This document shows, piece after piece, positions 32,276 to 43,988 of a stretch of 64,000 nt of DNA (position 1 is its first letter; each line of letters opens with the position of its first letter). A program made the translations under genes and the position numbers. This stretch comes from Astragalus membranaceus. Lineage: Eukaryota; Streptophyta; Magnoliopsida; Fabales; Fabaceae. Under the pieces are notes generated by a model. The model made no database searches. It was not told the origin of the DNA and saw only the letters and a list, made by a program, of their open reading frames with translations. The stretch covers positions 184,931,068-184,995,067 of the forward strand of contig CM076846.1 of NCBI GenBank assembly GCA_039519185.1, given 5' to 3'.

Positions 32276-34821
32276 TGTTGCACCCCGAAAAATCCCGGCT
32301 TGGGTTTCTCAATGTACAACGTGGAAAAATTTTGGAGCCGCCACCAATATTTTAATTTTAAGACCAAAACATTGAAAAAAGGTCTTTTGGACAAGGCGGA
32401 TGGTCTTTTGAAAAACTAGAGATATAGGTTCGGGGGTCGATTACGTGCGAGGAAGGTATTAGCACCGCGCACGTCCTTTCTACCGAAAGGGAACCTCTAA
32501 TTAAATGTGTGGTTTTAACGTTTGATTTGAAAAATATCTACATTTGCCTATTTATTTGAAGAATGAATGGGAAAACTTAACAAAAATTTTATTTTTGGCG
32601 AGAAAGGGGGAAAAAAGGTTTTTTAGAAAAAGTGCTTGACGGGACATGGCCCGCTCCTACGTATCTCCCGGTGCGATGGAGAATTCAAAGCTACGTAGTT
32701 CTTGGTAGAAAATGTTTGTGTGTTGGTGTTTTTTAATATAGGGGTCTTAGGATTGTGTGATCTGTGTTGAAGGACCACTGGGGGTCTGAAGGGCCGCTGG
32801 GGGCTGAAGGAGCGCTGGGGCTCTGAAGGACCACAGTTCACTTATCCTAAAACGATGATTAACCCGGCCGTACGACCGACTTAATCCCCTACTTTGAAAA
32901 TAAGATTTTTGATTTTTGTTTTATGAAAGAGATGTGTTTGTATTTTTTAATTTAGAAATTGTTTATTTTTTGCGCTTGACAGGGGCGTGGCCCTGCTCCT
33001 ACGTATCTCCGGGTGGAGAATCAAAGGCGACGTAGTTCTAGGTTGTCTTTTTGAAAAGTTTTTGTTTTTTATCTTTTCTTTTGGCGAGTTTTTGAAATAG
33101 GACGAGCATTAGCAAATGATTAAACTAGCAGAGGCTATGATGAATCATTGCTAAATACTCAAAAAGGGTTGTACCGCTAGTCAAACGAACAAAGGTTCTG
33201 ATGGACTATTGATGACAACTTGTTTTTATTATCTTTTTGAAAGTGATTTTCGAAAAAGATTGATTTGCACGATGATCAAACTAACAAAGGTTATGATGGA
33301 TCATCGTTTATTATTCTTATGAGAAAAAGGACATTGCCACTAATAGCTAAACGAACAAAGGCTCTGATGAGCTACTAGCAACGATGGGTTTGAAAACGAT
33401 CCTTTTTGTTTGTTTTATGAAAATGATTTGTTTATGGTTGCGAAAAGGATTTTTATTTGTTGCGCTTGACGAGAACGTGGCTCGCTCCTACGTATCCCAA
33501 ACGGGAATCAAAGCGACGTAGTTCTAATAAAAATGTTTTTGAAGGGGTTTGAAAGGGGGAGGTTGAATCATCTGAGACCATCTTCACCACTTAGAACATG
33601 ATGCACTAGGCATAAGTGGGAATCATGTGGTTCATCATCAACAATGACACTATAACTGAGTTAAATCACATAGGGCAATTTTGGCATGGATCACAATGAT
33701 TAAATATTAACAAATGTAAAGACTGAAATACCTCTGATGAAGGCAGATATTACAACTCTGAAGAACGCAAACCCCGACTAACTCTTGCAGGAGATCAGCT
33801 CAGACGGACCAACGGAACGAATAGAGCAAAAATAAAGCGTAGAAGAGTTTTTTCTAAAATGTGAGAGATCTCGCAAAAATGGGTTTCTGGAAAATGAGAT
33901 TTGCGAGAATTGTCTTCTCTGATCTTCTGAAATTGTGTCTGAAAATGTGACTTGAGGCTGCCTATTTATAGGCTTAGGAAAGCGTAGAATTTTTAAAAAA
34001 ACATTTATTGCAAGGATGAATCGATTGTTTGATGAAGTGAAATATGAGAGAATCGATTCTTTACCTTTGAAAAATCACATGAATCGATTCCAAGCTTTAG
34101 TTAAATGAGAGAGGAATCGATTATTGGCTTTTTAAAACATCAAGGAATCGATTTCATGCTTTAGTTAAAATAGGAAATAATAAAGAATCGATTCTTGGTT
34201 CTTTGAAAACAAGCAGGAATCGATTTTCAGGACCTCTTGCATAGGTGAAAATCGATTCCTTACTTAGTTAACACAATGAGGAATCGATTCTTGAGCCTTT
34301 GGAAATAGTGGGAATCGATTTTCAGGACCTCTTGCATAGGTGAAAATCGATTCCTTACTTAGTTAACACAATGAGGAATCGATTCTTGAGCCTTTGGAAA
34401 TAGTGGGAATTGATTTTCAGGACCTCTTGCATAGGTGAAAATCGATTCCTTACTTAGTTAACACAATGAGGAATCGATTCTTGGGCCTTTGGAACAGCTT
34501 GAAATCAATTCTTGCCTTCCACAAAAATGTTTTTAGGTCTTTGCCATGCATGCATAAAATATTTTCCTAAGCTTGCCATGCATAACATATTTTTCAAAAC
34601 TTGCCATGCATACATAACACATTTTCAAAAACCCTAATTTGATGCATGAGGCTTATTGCAAAAATTGTTTTTAGAGACCCTTTTGTGAGAAATGACCAAA
34701 ATGCCCTTTTTTGACTCTAACTTCCCAGAACGTGCATTCTAACCCTAAAAATGATGCATAATTTATTTTTGTGTGGAAAATTAGGGCTTGGACTTAAGCC
34801 GGACAAAATTGGGGTATGACA
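32276..34821 (+). mobile_element. Second Ogre-like solo LTR
   Basis: Runs from TGTTGCACCCCG to GGGGTATGACA with a perfect 5-bp duplication, CCTGT (32271-32275 and 34822-34826). The start, the end and internal blocks match the insertion at 8446-11528 in the same orientation, but the two diverge strongly in the middle, so they are different members or subfamilies. At 2546 bp it is shorter. A TATTTATA near 33962 is a possible TATA box. No coding region. Confidence 0.78.
34228..34510. repeat. 95-bp tandem repeat rich in GAATCGATTC
   Basis: CAGGACCTCTTGCATAGG begins copies at 34228, 34323 and 34418, exactly 95 bp apart. Each holds AATCGATT-type palindromes. Similar AATCGATT sites continue leftward to about 34020 in decayed form. 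Confidence 0.93.
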
Positions 34822-34826
34822 CCTGT

Positions 34827-36141
34827 CAAGTCAAAGTAATTTTTTTCTTACGGAATATTGTTTTATTTATTTTTGGGGTAAAACAAATATATCACGACTT
34901 ATTAATAATTTGCACAATCAAATTGAGGGTAACTGTCTTAAGACAGATGTATCAGGGGTGTTGTGGAATTAAGTTTTCGCCATTTCCTATGCATAAATGA
35001 CTCCTGAATCTAATCTAGTTTTTGCAGACAATGTATTTCAAAATAGGTTTTTTGGAATTTTTCCATTTTAATAAATTGAATGACGACTCCTAAAAATAAC
35101 ACTTTTTGAGCCTTCTGCGTCGAGATCCCGGTCAGGACACATTTTTTTTTTGGAAAATGGCTTTAAATCTTGATCGGGGCCAATTATATAACAAAAACAT
35201 GACTCGGCCTTGCAAGCATGCTCATGTGTTCAAGAATGAGAACACAAGTGTAAAATGGGAAGTTCACTTAGACTCTTTTCTTTATATGTAAACAAGAAAT
35301 TTATTTAAGAGAGTATAACTCCAACCCGAATAGTTACAAACAAGAGGTATCGTAAAAATTCCTGGGACCAAAACTCGATGAAAAAAAGAGTACCCAAAAT
35401 TTATGAAAATGATAAAAACCAACATACAAATACAGCTTGACCCTTTTATTACAACTAGGCCCTACAGACTGCCGAGGAGAATTCCATGACTCCTACACAC
35501 CCTAAACATGCTAGGCCCATCATCCTCGCATGCAGCAACAACATTGCCGAGGAGAATTCCATGACTCCTACACACCTAAAACATGCTGCACAACCAAATA
35601 ACAACCAAAAAACGCTATATTACTACACTACAGTCTTTGGATCCTTGTTCACAGCTTTATAAACTACACTTTTTTTGGATCCCTGTTGTTGCTTCCAGTT
35701 GCTGTCCCTTTAGTTGATTATTTGATTTAACCTCTTACAATCCTCATTCACATACACAATACACCACGGTCAGTATCCAACAACAACAACACACCATTAA
35801 TCGTAAAACCAGCCACCTTTTTGGCCACAGTGCAACGCCAAACTCCTCCCTCCCCCGGCAAGTGGACAGAGGCTCTTCCAGCAATATTGAACTAAGACAA
35901 TCTAAGGGGCGGCTTAAGCGGTCTTCCTGCTTCGCCCGGATATAACGCATCAACCCATTGAAAATTACCGATTTCTTTAATTAGTGCCAAATTGCCTAAA
36001 CTGTTGCCATCCATATCCCAAAAAAAAATTATTCTATTTTATCTCTCTAATTTTCACCCTACCTACAGAATCTTTTAGTTAAAAAAAATCAGTTTTTTTA
36101 TTATTTCGGAATGTTGTTTTTCTAAATATCTTACTTAAGAT
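34827..36141. other. No gene recognised; includes a 75-bp duplication
   Basis: Text around 34920-35130 resembles the end of a gypsy LTR (TCGAGATCCCGGTCAGGACAC) but has no borders. TGCCGAGGAGAATTCCATGA occurs at 35470 and 35545, a 75-bp duplication. A 69-codon minus frame at 35744-35953 has no recognised domain and is not annotated as a gene. Confidence 0.45.
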
Positions 36142-37058
36142 TGGTATGAGAAACTGAGCAAACATTTAATTGCAAATGGTTTCAAAAAGGGTAAGATTGA
36201 TTCTACCTTATTCCATAAAACCAAGGGCAAACATATCATAGTAGTTCAAATTTATGTCGATGATATTATTTTTGGGTCTACTAATGATGATCTGGAGTTT
36301 TCTGAAATGATGACTAGCGAGTTTGAGATGAGCATAATGGGGGAGCTAAACTTCTTTTTGGGACTTCAAGTGAAGCAAATGAAGGAAGGAATCTTCATCA
36401 TGTCAAACAAGTTCTCAAAGGAGCTGCAAAAGAAGTTTGACATGAGTGATGCAAAGGAAATTGGTACTCCCGTGGCAACTGCAACAAAATTGGATAAGGA
36501 CGAGCAAGGTAAACCAGTCAACGAAACGATGTATCGAGGTATGATCGGTAGTCTATTGTATTTAACTGCTTCTCGACCTGATATTATGTTTGTTGTGTGC
36601 TTGTGTGCTCGATTTCAAGCATGTCCCAAAGAATCACATTTAAAAGCTGTAAAACGGATTCTTAGATATGTTAAGGGAACCACAGATTTTGGACTGTGAT
36701 ACCCGAAATCGAGTCAGTTTTCTTTGGTCGGTGATGCTGATTTTGCTGGATGTACATTAGATAAGAAGAGTACTAGTGGAACCTGTCATTTCTTAGGGCC
36801 TTGTTTGACCTCCTGGTCTAGTAAAAAACAGAACAGTGTTGCTTTGTCCACCGCTGAAGCCGAATATGTGGCAGTTGGAAATTGCGTTGCACAAGTTCTG
36901 TGGATGAAACAAACTTTGGAGGATTTTGGTTTGTTATATAACAATGTGACAGTCCTATGTGATAACACTAGTGCCATTAACATTGCTAACAACCCCATCC
37001 AACACTCTAGAACTAATCATATAGAAATAAGGCATCATTTCATTATAGACCATGTTTC
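36142..37058 (+). pseudogene. SIRE-like RT (C-terminal part) and RNase H
   Basis: Starts abruptly at WYEKLSKHL. IYVDDIIFGSTND is the catalytic box (near 36256). EFEMSIMGELNFFLGLQ and GSLLYLTASRPDIMF follow. A TGA at 36697-36699 replaces an expected Trp. RNase H: GDADFAGCTLDKKST, STAEAEYVAVG, LCDNTSAINIA, NHIEIRHHFI. The frame is interrupted at GTTTC by the copia element at 37059. Apart from one stop, the frame is intact over 300 codons. Confidence 0.9.
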
Positions 37059-37270
37059 TGTTAGATCAAATATGAATACACACACACTTGCACAGAAAGA
37101 AAAGAAAGAGTAGCAAGAAAATAGAGAGAGGGAAAAGCTGTTGAAACAGAAAAATGAAATCTGTTATTCACTCTGATATTGTTATTACACAGTAGGTATT
37201 TATACCATACCAAAATCAATTACAAAGTGAGTTGACTTTGACTATTACAAGTTTGAATTACACTACAACA
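37059..37270 (-). repeat. 3' LTR of copia-E (left in the window)
   Basis: TGTTAGATCAAAT to CACTACAACA as written on the plus strand. On the coding strand it holds a TATA box in GGTATAAATACC (37195-37206) preceded by two W-box cores, GTCAAAGTCAA (37232-37242). Confidence 0.95.
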
Positions 37271-37277
37271 TCCCCCC

Positions 37278-40200
37278 TTAATTCATGCTTGTTAGTGTCT
37301 TCATGTTCAGCTTTTTCTTCAGCTCCTCAAGTGTTGATTTCTTCAATCCTTTGGTTAAGATATCAGCTAGTTGTTCCTCAGTTTTACAGTGCATCAGAAT
37401 GATCCTTTCTTTAGCAACTTGGTCACGCAGGAAATGGAATTTTGTCTCAATGTGTTTGCTTCGGCCGTGTGCAGTGGGGTGCTTTGCCAAGTCTATGGCT
37501 GATCTATTATCAACAAACAGTTTCATACAAGGATTATCAGTTATTCCCATTTTCTTCAGGAGCATGCCTAACCACACTGCTTGGCAGGTTCCCAAAGCTG
37601 CAGAGATGTACTCTGCCTCACAGGATGAGAGTGCTACAACACTTTCTTTCTTTGAACACCAGGCAACAGGTGCCTTTCCAAACAGGAAGATGTATCCAGC
37701 AGTACTTCTTCTGTCGTCTTGGTCACCACACCAATCTGCATCAGTATATCCATGGAACTCAGCACAAGTTCCTTTATTTTGTCTCTTAGGATATAAGATG
37801 CCAAGGTCCAAGGTGCCCTTCACATATCTTAGAATTCTCTTGGTGGCAATCAAGTGAACTTCCTTAGGCTTCTCCATGAATCTACTCACCACACCAACAC
37901 TATAGGCTATGTCAGGCCTAGTGTTGCATAGGTATCTTAGTGACCCAATTATCTGTTTGTACAGTGTGGAGTCCACATCATCACCATCACATTCCTTACT
38001 CAGCTTCTGTCCTGGCTCCATAGGTGTAACTGCAGAGTTGCAGTTCTGCATGTTGAACCTTCTGAGTATATCAGAGGCATACTTATACTGGTGCAGTAGA
38101 ATTCCTTCACTAGTTGGACTGAATTCCATACCTAGGAAGTATGAAAGTTCACCAAGATCAGACATCTCAAATTCCTTCATCATCTGCAGCTTGAATTCAT
38201 CTAGGTCTTTCACCTTCTCACCTGTCACCAACATGTCATCTACATATAGGCAAACGAACATTTGGGAGCCACTGGCAGGTGTTCTCACATAAACACCAAA
38301 TTCTGTTGAGCATTTTACGAAGTTTAATTTTTGCAAAGAGCTATCAATCTTCAAATTCCAAGCTCTTGGTGCTTGCTTCAATCCATATAAAGCCTTCTTC
38401 AGTTTATACACTTCACATTCAGCATTTCTTACACTGAATCCAGGAGGTTGTCTCACATACACTTCTTCCTCAATTGAGCCATTTAAAAAGGCTGACTTCA
38501 CATCTAGTTGGAACATTTTCCAGTTGTTATAACTAGCAAAGGCCACCACCATTCGAATTGTTTCAATTCTTGCTACTGGAGCATATACTTCTGTGTAGTC
38601 AATTCCTTGTCTTTGCAAGAATCCTTTGGCTACAAGTCTAGCTTTATACTTAGATACTTCACCATTTGGCTTCAATTTTGTCTTATATACCCACTTCACA
38701 TCAATGGCTTTCTTATTGCTTGGCAGCTTGACTAGTTCCCAAGTGTCATTCCTTTGAATTGATCTCAATTCTTCCTCCATGGCATCTCTCCACTGAGGAC
38801 TAACAAGTGCTTCTTCAAGACTAACAGGTTCACTCTCTGCTAGTAGTGCAAGTTCTACAACATCAGTGGCTTCACTTGGTATTCCTGTAGTTGGAAATAC
38901 AGTATACCCAGTCAATCTCACTGATTGTGTCCTCTGTCTGGTTGTTCTTCTCAAGCCAGTTTCTGTATTGTCTTCTGTGTCTACTTCATTGACACCCTCA
39001 TCAGTTTCAGTGATAGGTTCAGGTTCTTCTAGTGGCTCAATGTCAACTGTTGCTGGTAGTAGTTCCCTAGTGTTGACTTCATCATCTTCCCAATCCCACC
39101 CCTTTGACTCATCAACTAGCACATCTCTGCTGATTACAACTTTCTTCTTGATGGGATCATACAGTTTGTATGCTCCAGTGGAGTGGTATCCAATGAAGAC
39201 CATTGGTTGAGCCTTGTCATCAAGTTTCCTTCTTGTCTGATCAGGAACATGCTTGTAAGCAAGTGAGCCAAACACCTTAAAGTGACCAACACTAGGCTTA
39301 AGATTACACCATGCCTCTTCAGGTGTTTTATCTTGCAACCTCTTAGTTGGACATCTGTTTAACACAAACACTGCAGTGTTAACTGCTTCACCCCAGAAGC
39401 TATGTGGCACTCCTCTCCCTTTCATCATGCATCTAGCCATGTTGAGAACTGTTCTGTTTCTCCTCTCTGCAGCACCATTGTGTTGTGGTGTGTATGGAGC
39501 AGTTATCTCATGGATGATCCCTTCATTGTCACACAGCTTAGCAAACTCTGTTGAGTTATATTCTCCACCTCCATCAGTTCTCAATATTTTCAGCCCTGCA
39601 CCACTCTGCTTTTCAGCTAGTGCCTTCCATGTTTTGAAGATAGTAAGAACCTCGCTTTTCTTATCCATGATATACACCCACATCTTCTTGGTATATTCAT
39701 CAATAAAAGACACGAAATAAGAATTACCTCCAAGTGTCTTCACCTTCATGGGGCCACAAACATCAGAGTATACCACCCCAAGTCTCTCTGTTGCTCTGCC
39801 CTGCACTGCACTCTTGAATGATTTCCTGGTCAGCTTGGATTTACAGCATTCACCACACAGTTCATCTGGTGATTTGATCAGTGGTAACCCTCTTACCATG
39901 TCCTTTTGCTTCAACAGTGTTAGACTCCTAAAATTTAGGTGTCCAAATCGTTGGTGCCACAACCAATTCTCATCCTCTGTTGTTGTGACAAAACACTTGT
40001 CATCAACAATGTTATAGCTGTTTTGAAAGTTCTGTTCTTATTCAGAGGTGCTTTCAGTACCAGTCTTGACCTTGAGTCAAAGATCCTCATATTACAATCC
40101 TCCATGACTACCTTGTAATCTTTCTCAAGCAATTGACCCAAGCTAATTAAGTTGCTCTTCATCTTTGGAACAAACAGAACATCATTTATATAACATTCCT

Positions 40201-41473
40201 TTCCATCCTTTCTTCTAATCATAATTCTTCCCATACCCTCACTGCTCACACTTGTATTGTCACCAAATCTTATTTTTTTCTTAACAGATTCATCAACACT
40301 GACAAACCACTTTCTATTCCCAGTCATATGGTTCGAGCAACCCGTATCTAAGTACCATAAATCATCCTTTTCTTCTTTTGTTTTACTGGTTGCCGCATGC
40401 AGTTTACAATCTAGGTCACTATCACTGTTATTCTCATCAGAATCAAACCTTGCCATTAATGATTGACTTTCAGGATCAGTTTCAGACACAGACTTATTTC
40501 CATTATTATCACTATCAGTTTCATCAAAATCAAATTTTGCCATCAGTAATTGATCCTCAGAGTCAGTTTCAGAAGCAGACTCATTACCACTATCATTTGC
40601 ATATTGTGCTTCATCAGATTTAGGTTTAGATTTCTTACCAGAATTGCTCGCAGAAGGACACTCATCAGCAAAGTGTCCCCAACCATCACAGTTATAGCAT
40701 TGCACATCCTTCTTGATGAATCTCTTCCTTTCTGTCTTGCCTCCTTTCTTCATGCTTTTCGCTTCGTTGCCATCTTTCTTGCCAGACCACTCTGTCTTCC
40801 CTTTCAAATTTTCCTTTCCTTTCTTCTTCGTAAACTTAGCTTGTAGGGCACTATCAGTTTCTTTACTTGGATTCTTATCCTTGAATCTTGCTTCTTGTGC
40901 CTCGAGGGAGCCTTGTAATTCTTCCAATTTCAGAGTGCTGAGGTCCTTCGATTATTCAATTGCTGTTACTATGACGTCGAATTTGGGATTTAGGGTTCGC
41001 ATCAGCTTTTCTACCTTTGCCTGCTCAGTGATCGTTTCGCCATTGATTCTCATCTGATTCGTCACTGCAGTCATACGATTGATGTATTCAATTATAGATT
41101 CTTGATCTTCCATTTGGAGCAGTTCATACTGCTTCTTCAATGTTTGTAATTTCACCTTCTTTAGCTTCGCGTCACCGGAATACGCCGTCGCTAGCGCGTC
41201 CCACGCTTCCTTTGCTGTTTCAAGTTCAGAAATTCTTTCGAAGACCTCAGCATCCACACATTGATGAATCAAGAAAATTGCCTTGTTGTCCTTCTTTCTC
41301 TGATCGCGCAACGCATCACCCGCTGTTGCTGTAACACCATTGTTGACTATTTCGACTACATCTTGGTATCGGAAAACCACCTTCATCTGTTTCACCCAGC
41401 GATCATAGTGTTTTCCATCGAATATCGGTAGCTTCGCCGGAAAGTGGCCACTGCTTCCTGTTATGTTCACCAT
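37278..41473 (-). pseudogene. copia-E gag-pol polyprotein, two lesions
   Basis: The first ATG after the primer site is at 41473 (MVNITGSSGHFP). Gag: FDGKHYDRWVKQMKVVF; zinc knuckle CYNCDGWGHFADEC near 40660-40705. Protease: WYLDTGCSNHMTG near 40330-40365. Pre-integrase: MWHQRFGHLNFRSL. Integrase: VYSDVCGP, LRTDGGGEY and TPQHNGAAERRNR. RT: KARLVAKGFLQ, QLDVKSAFLNG, CLYVDDMLVTG near 38235-38265. RNase H: YTDADWCGDQDDRR, SSCEAEYISAA, VDNRSAIDLAK. It ends at 37278. A TAA at 40954-40952 stands where Glu is expected. A one-base shift lies near 40010-40025, before the pre-integrase block. Otherwise about 1,400 codons are open, so inactivation is recent. Confidence 0.94.
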
Positions 41474-41512
41474 TGCCGTCGCGTGGAGTAGCGGATCGTC
41501 GTCTTCTACGGT

Positions 41513-41527
41513 GGCTCTGGATGCCAA
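41513..41527 (-). other. Primer binding site of copia-E
   Basis: TTGGCATCCAGAGCC on the coding strand, two bases inside the 5' LTR end, similar to the initiator-Met primer site TGGTATCAGAGC with a C for T and one extra base. Gag starts only about 40 bp further on. Confidence 0.7.
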
Positions 41528-41529
41528 TT

Positions 41530-41743
41530 TGTTAGATCAAATATGAATACACACACACACTTGCACAGAAAGAAAAGAAAGAGTAGCAAGAAAATAGAGA
41601 GAGGGAAAAGCTGTTGAAACAGAAAAATGAAATCTGTTATTCACTCTGATATTGTTATTACACAGTAGGTATTTATACCATACCAAAATCAATTACAAAG
41701 TGAGTTGACTTTGACTATTACAAGTTTGAATTACACTACAACA
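41530..41743 (-). repeat. 5' LTR of copia-E (right in the window)
   Basis: Same sequence as 37059-37270 plus one AC unit. W-box pair at 41705-41715. Confidence 0.95.
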
Positions 41744-41881
41744 GTTTCTAGGGGGAGCATAGCATTAAATTTTGTAGGCACCGATGACCAACTAGCGGAC
41801 ATCTTCACGAAACCACTAGCCGAAGCTCAGTTTTGTAAAATCCGGAGAGAGCTCGGTATGCTTGATTTTGCCAGCCTGTAA
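41744..41881 (+). pseudogene. SIRE-like polyprotein C-terminus
   Basis: Continues the RNase H frame of 37058 after the duplicated GTTTC. It reads LADIFTKPLAEAQFCKIRRE and ends GMLDFASL with TAA at 41879-41881. LADIFTKPL is the standard copia terminus. Confidence 0.88.
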
Positions 41882-42130
41882 TGTGATTATGTGATGTATT
41901 TTTGAGGTGCTATGTGTCTTGTGTGTCTTCCCTCCTTTTTGATGAAAACAAATGGAGAGAAAGACTTGCTGCTTATTGCATTGCTTACTCGTTTATTTCA
42001 CTCACTATGTTATTGGATTAGTTTTTTTTATGCTTATGCTTTGGGGGAGCTTATGCCGTTGTTTCTTGCTTACTCATTTGACCTCCCTCAGGTTGATGCC
42101 AAACAGGCTGCTCTTATGAAATTCCATCAT

Positions 42131-42512
42131 TGATGCTACGTTTTCTTCTATAGTGGAATTATAGTTATCAGTAAGCGTGTGCCTTTCTTTCTCGAAATAG
42201 AGAATAGAATACTAGAATCAGAGATAAGGTGATTTGCAGATCGAAGTTGCAGAAAACACTTGCTGAAATCGCTGTTGAGGAAAACGTTTTTCAAGCAGTG
42301 TCGTCTTGTCATTGGAAATTGGTGTCGCACCTTTAACGTCGCTAGAGGGGAGACCGATGTTCGTGTCGCTGGCTAGAGGTGCTTCACGACAACAAGGGTT
42401 CAACTGCTTTCTCTATTTTTCGTTGTGTGTATTGCCTAAAGTGTGAGGTTGAAGACAAATAAAAATCCAACATATTTGGTCCAGATTTTATGGACCAGTA
42501 TTTTAAAAAATA
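42131..42512. other. No gene recognised
   Basis: A minus frame of about 60 codons at 42218-42403 shows no domain. Possibly part of the SIRE-like 3' region. Confidence 0.35.
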
Positions 42513-42786
42513 CTCCCTCTATATCAATTTAAGTGTCTTTTTTGTTATTTTTCTTTGTCTCAAATTATTTGTCACTTTAGAATTCCAATGTAACATTTAT
42601 CTTTTTTTTTTCAACAATACCCTAATTTTTACTTGTATTTTCAAGGTTTTCATTCCTCTCTCCTCATAATAATATAGGGGTATTTTAGTCCTACCATATT
42701 TTTTGAGCAGAAAAAGTAGCATATCTAATCATTTTCTTAAGACCCACGCATAATCTTAAACGACAGCTAAATTGAGACTGAGGGAG
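42513..42786. mobile_element. Stowaway-type MITE
   Basis: Starts CTCCCTCTATATCAATTTA and ends with its imperfect inverse (TAAATTGAGACTGAGGGAG), flanked by TA on both sides (42511-42512 and 42787-42788). The 274-bp length, CTCCCTC termini and TA target are diagnostic of Stowaway (Tc1/mariner) elements. No coding. Confidence 0.85.
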
Positions 42787-42989
42787 TAAAGGGCAACCCG
42801 ATTTCACCATTGAACTCGAGATTTCACCTAATTATACCATTGAACTCACGATTTCAGCAATGTTAAATCGCAGATTTTACGAGTTTACCAAAGATCGATT
42901 CTTCATGCGTGTCAACTTAGACCCAGCACCTAGAATCGTGGAATCGTATGATTCCACACGAGTTAAAACGCGATTCTAACAACCTTGTA

Positions 42990-43420
42990 TACAGTCAAAG
43001 AAGCCCCAATCTATCAAGTGTTTTCTCAAAATCAAGTTCATTTCCTTTTTTCAAAAAGTGATATCCGCAATTTCATTCAGAGCGATCAGGCCATCCGATA
43101 ACTGGGGACCCTGAATGAATGCAAATTGATTGAGGGCAATAATTGTATCCATAACCTTATCTATCCTAGTTGCCAGCATATTAGGTACTAGCTTATACAG
43201 ACAACTCAATAGAAAATTGGCCTATAATCACCGTGGGAGAATGGACATTGAATTTTAGGGATCAAGGTAATGAAGAGGAGAAATATCGTGGAAGCTTTCC
43301 TGAAGAGTGGAATTCGTCATGCAAACTCTAATTCCGTTCGTAACCATTGCCCATTTAAGAAAGAGAAATCTAAACTATTCAAGTAATGACTCTTGTTCCC
43401 ATCACAAGAAAAAACCACAT
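42990..43420 (-). pseudogene. LINE RT fragment, left of the copia-F insertion
   Basis: On the minus strand, text like FSCDGNKSHYLNSLDFSF, then LATRIDKVMDTIIALNQFAF, IQGPQLSDGLIALNEIAD shows the N-terminal half of an L1-type RT, with several stops and shifts. The copia-F insertion at CACAT cuts it. The upstream part (FTLEEVRDV) lies at 48654-48700, confirming the split. Confidence 0.8.
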
Positions 43421-43987
43421 TGTGGTGATGTGGCAACAAATTCATTTCTGGCCCTATAAGCTTGTGCCACGTGTCACTGTGGCATTGGACTGTTTTGAAA
43501 TTCGGTTATAACGGCCAAATTGCTGCGTTCTTGGCGCGCGATTTGGCTCTGCTATAAATCGTTGTTTTAGCTCAGTAAATTGTAAGGCAACAGAACTCAA
43601 TAGATTCACTGGGTGTGTGCGAGAGCAAACACGGGAAATTAGGGTTCTGGGAAGTGAGGGGGTTAGCTCGAAGAGGGGAAATCTTCATCTTGTACATTGA
43701 GAAAATTATTGATTGAATGCAGCAAGAACTAAGTGATTACTTAGTTCCCCAGACGTAGGTATTGCTTTAATACCGAACTGGGTGATCAAATTTGCGTGTC
43801 TCTGTTCTTAATTGTTTGATTTCTGTTTTTCCCAATTTCGCGATTCTAGGGTTCTTAATTGTGATTGTTCAATTCGTTAGATCAATCGGTTAATTGAGTT
43901 CAGTGATTCGTGCGATTGGTGTTTGTGAGAGAGTCTCGCATCAATCTTGCAAGGTTCTTGGCAGAATCATCTCTGTGTATCTCAACA
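43421..43987 (+). repeat. 5' LTR of copia-F
   Basis: TGTGGTGATG to ATCTCAACA. The putative U3 holds GCCACGTGTC (G-box/ABRE core, 43467-43476) and a MYB-like TATAACGGCC (about 43507). TATA box CTATAAAT at 43552-43559. Confidence 0.97.
43552..43559 (+). promoter_or_regulatory. TATA box of copia-F LTR promoter
   Basis: CTATAAAT, about 85 bp downstream of the G-box GCCACGTGTC. Transcription would start about 30 bp further on and produce the genomic RNA. The copy in the 3' LTR lies at 48218-48225. Confidence 0.65.
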
Positions 43988-43988
43988 A

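Larger units (their letters stand above)
37059..41743 (-). mobile_element. Young Ty1/copia element (copia-E), minus strand, TSD GTTTC
   Basis: Two LTRs of 212 and 214 bp (37059-37270 and 41530-41743) differ, by eye, only in one AC unit of a dinucleotide run. GTTTC is duplicated (37054-37058 and 41744-41748). The primer site is next to the right LTR and the purine tract (AAGGGGGGA on the coding strand) next to the left one. The interior codes for the full gag-pol with one stop and one frameshift. High LTR identity implies a recent insertion. Confidence 0.96.
36142..42130 (+). mobile_element. SIRE-like Ty1/copia fragment, split by a later copia insertion
   Basis: RT and RNase H in one frame (36142-37058), resuming at 41744-41881 once the minus-strand element and one GTTTC duplication are discounted. 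Text after the stop (TTTTTGATGAAAACAAA, GCTTTGGGGGAGC) fits the long 3' region of Sireviruses. The left end is truncated in mid RT. No LTR is recognised, and the right border is approximate. Confidence 0.8.

Noticed and set aside
34228..34510. Regular 95-bp repeats as a CRISPR-like array
   Set aside because: Units are contiguous with no unique spacers and the DNA is plant nuclear.
35470..35600. 75-bp duplication as LTRs of a tiny element
   Set aside because: No TG/CA ends, primer site or target duplication.
35744..35953. 69-codon minus frame with a hydrophobic, Cys-rich end
   Set aside because: No domain, no splice or promoter context; probably chance.
38866..39210. Plus-strand Ser-rich frames over 37285-41057
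   Set aside because: They are antisense shadows of the copia-E polyprotein.
42140..42403. Minus frame of 61 codons
   Set aside because: No domain and no gene context; may be part of the SIRE-like 3' region.
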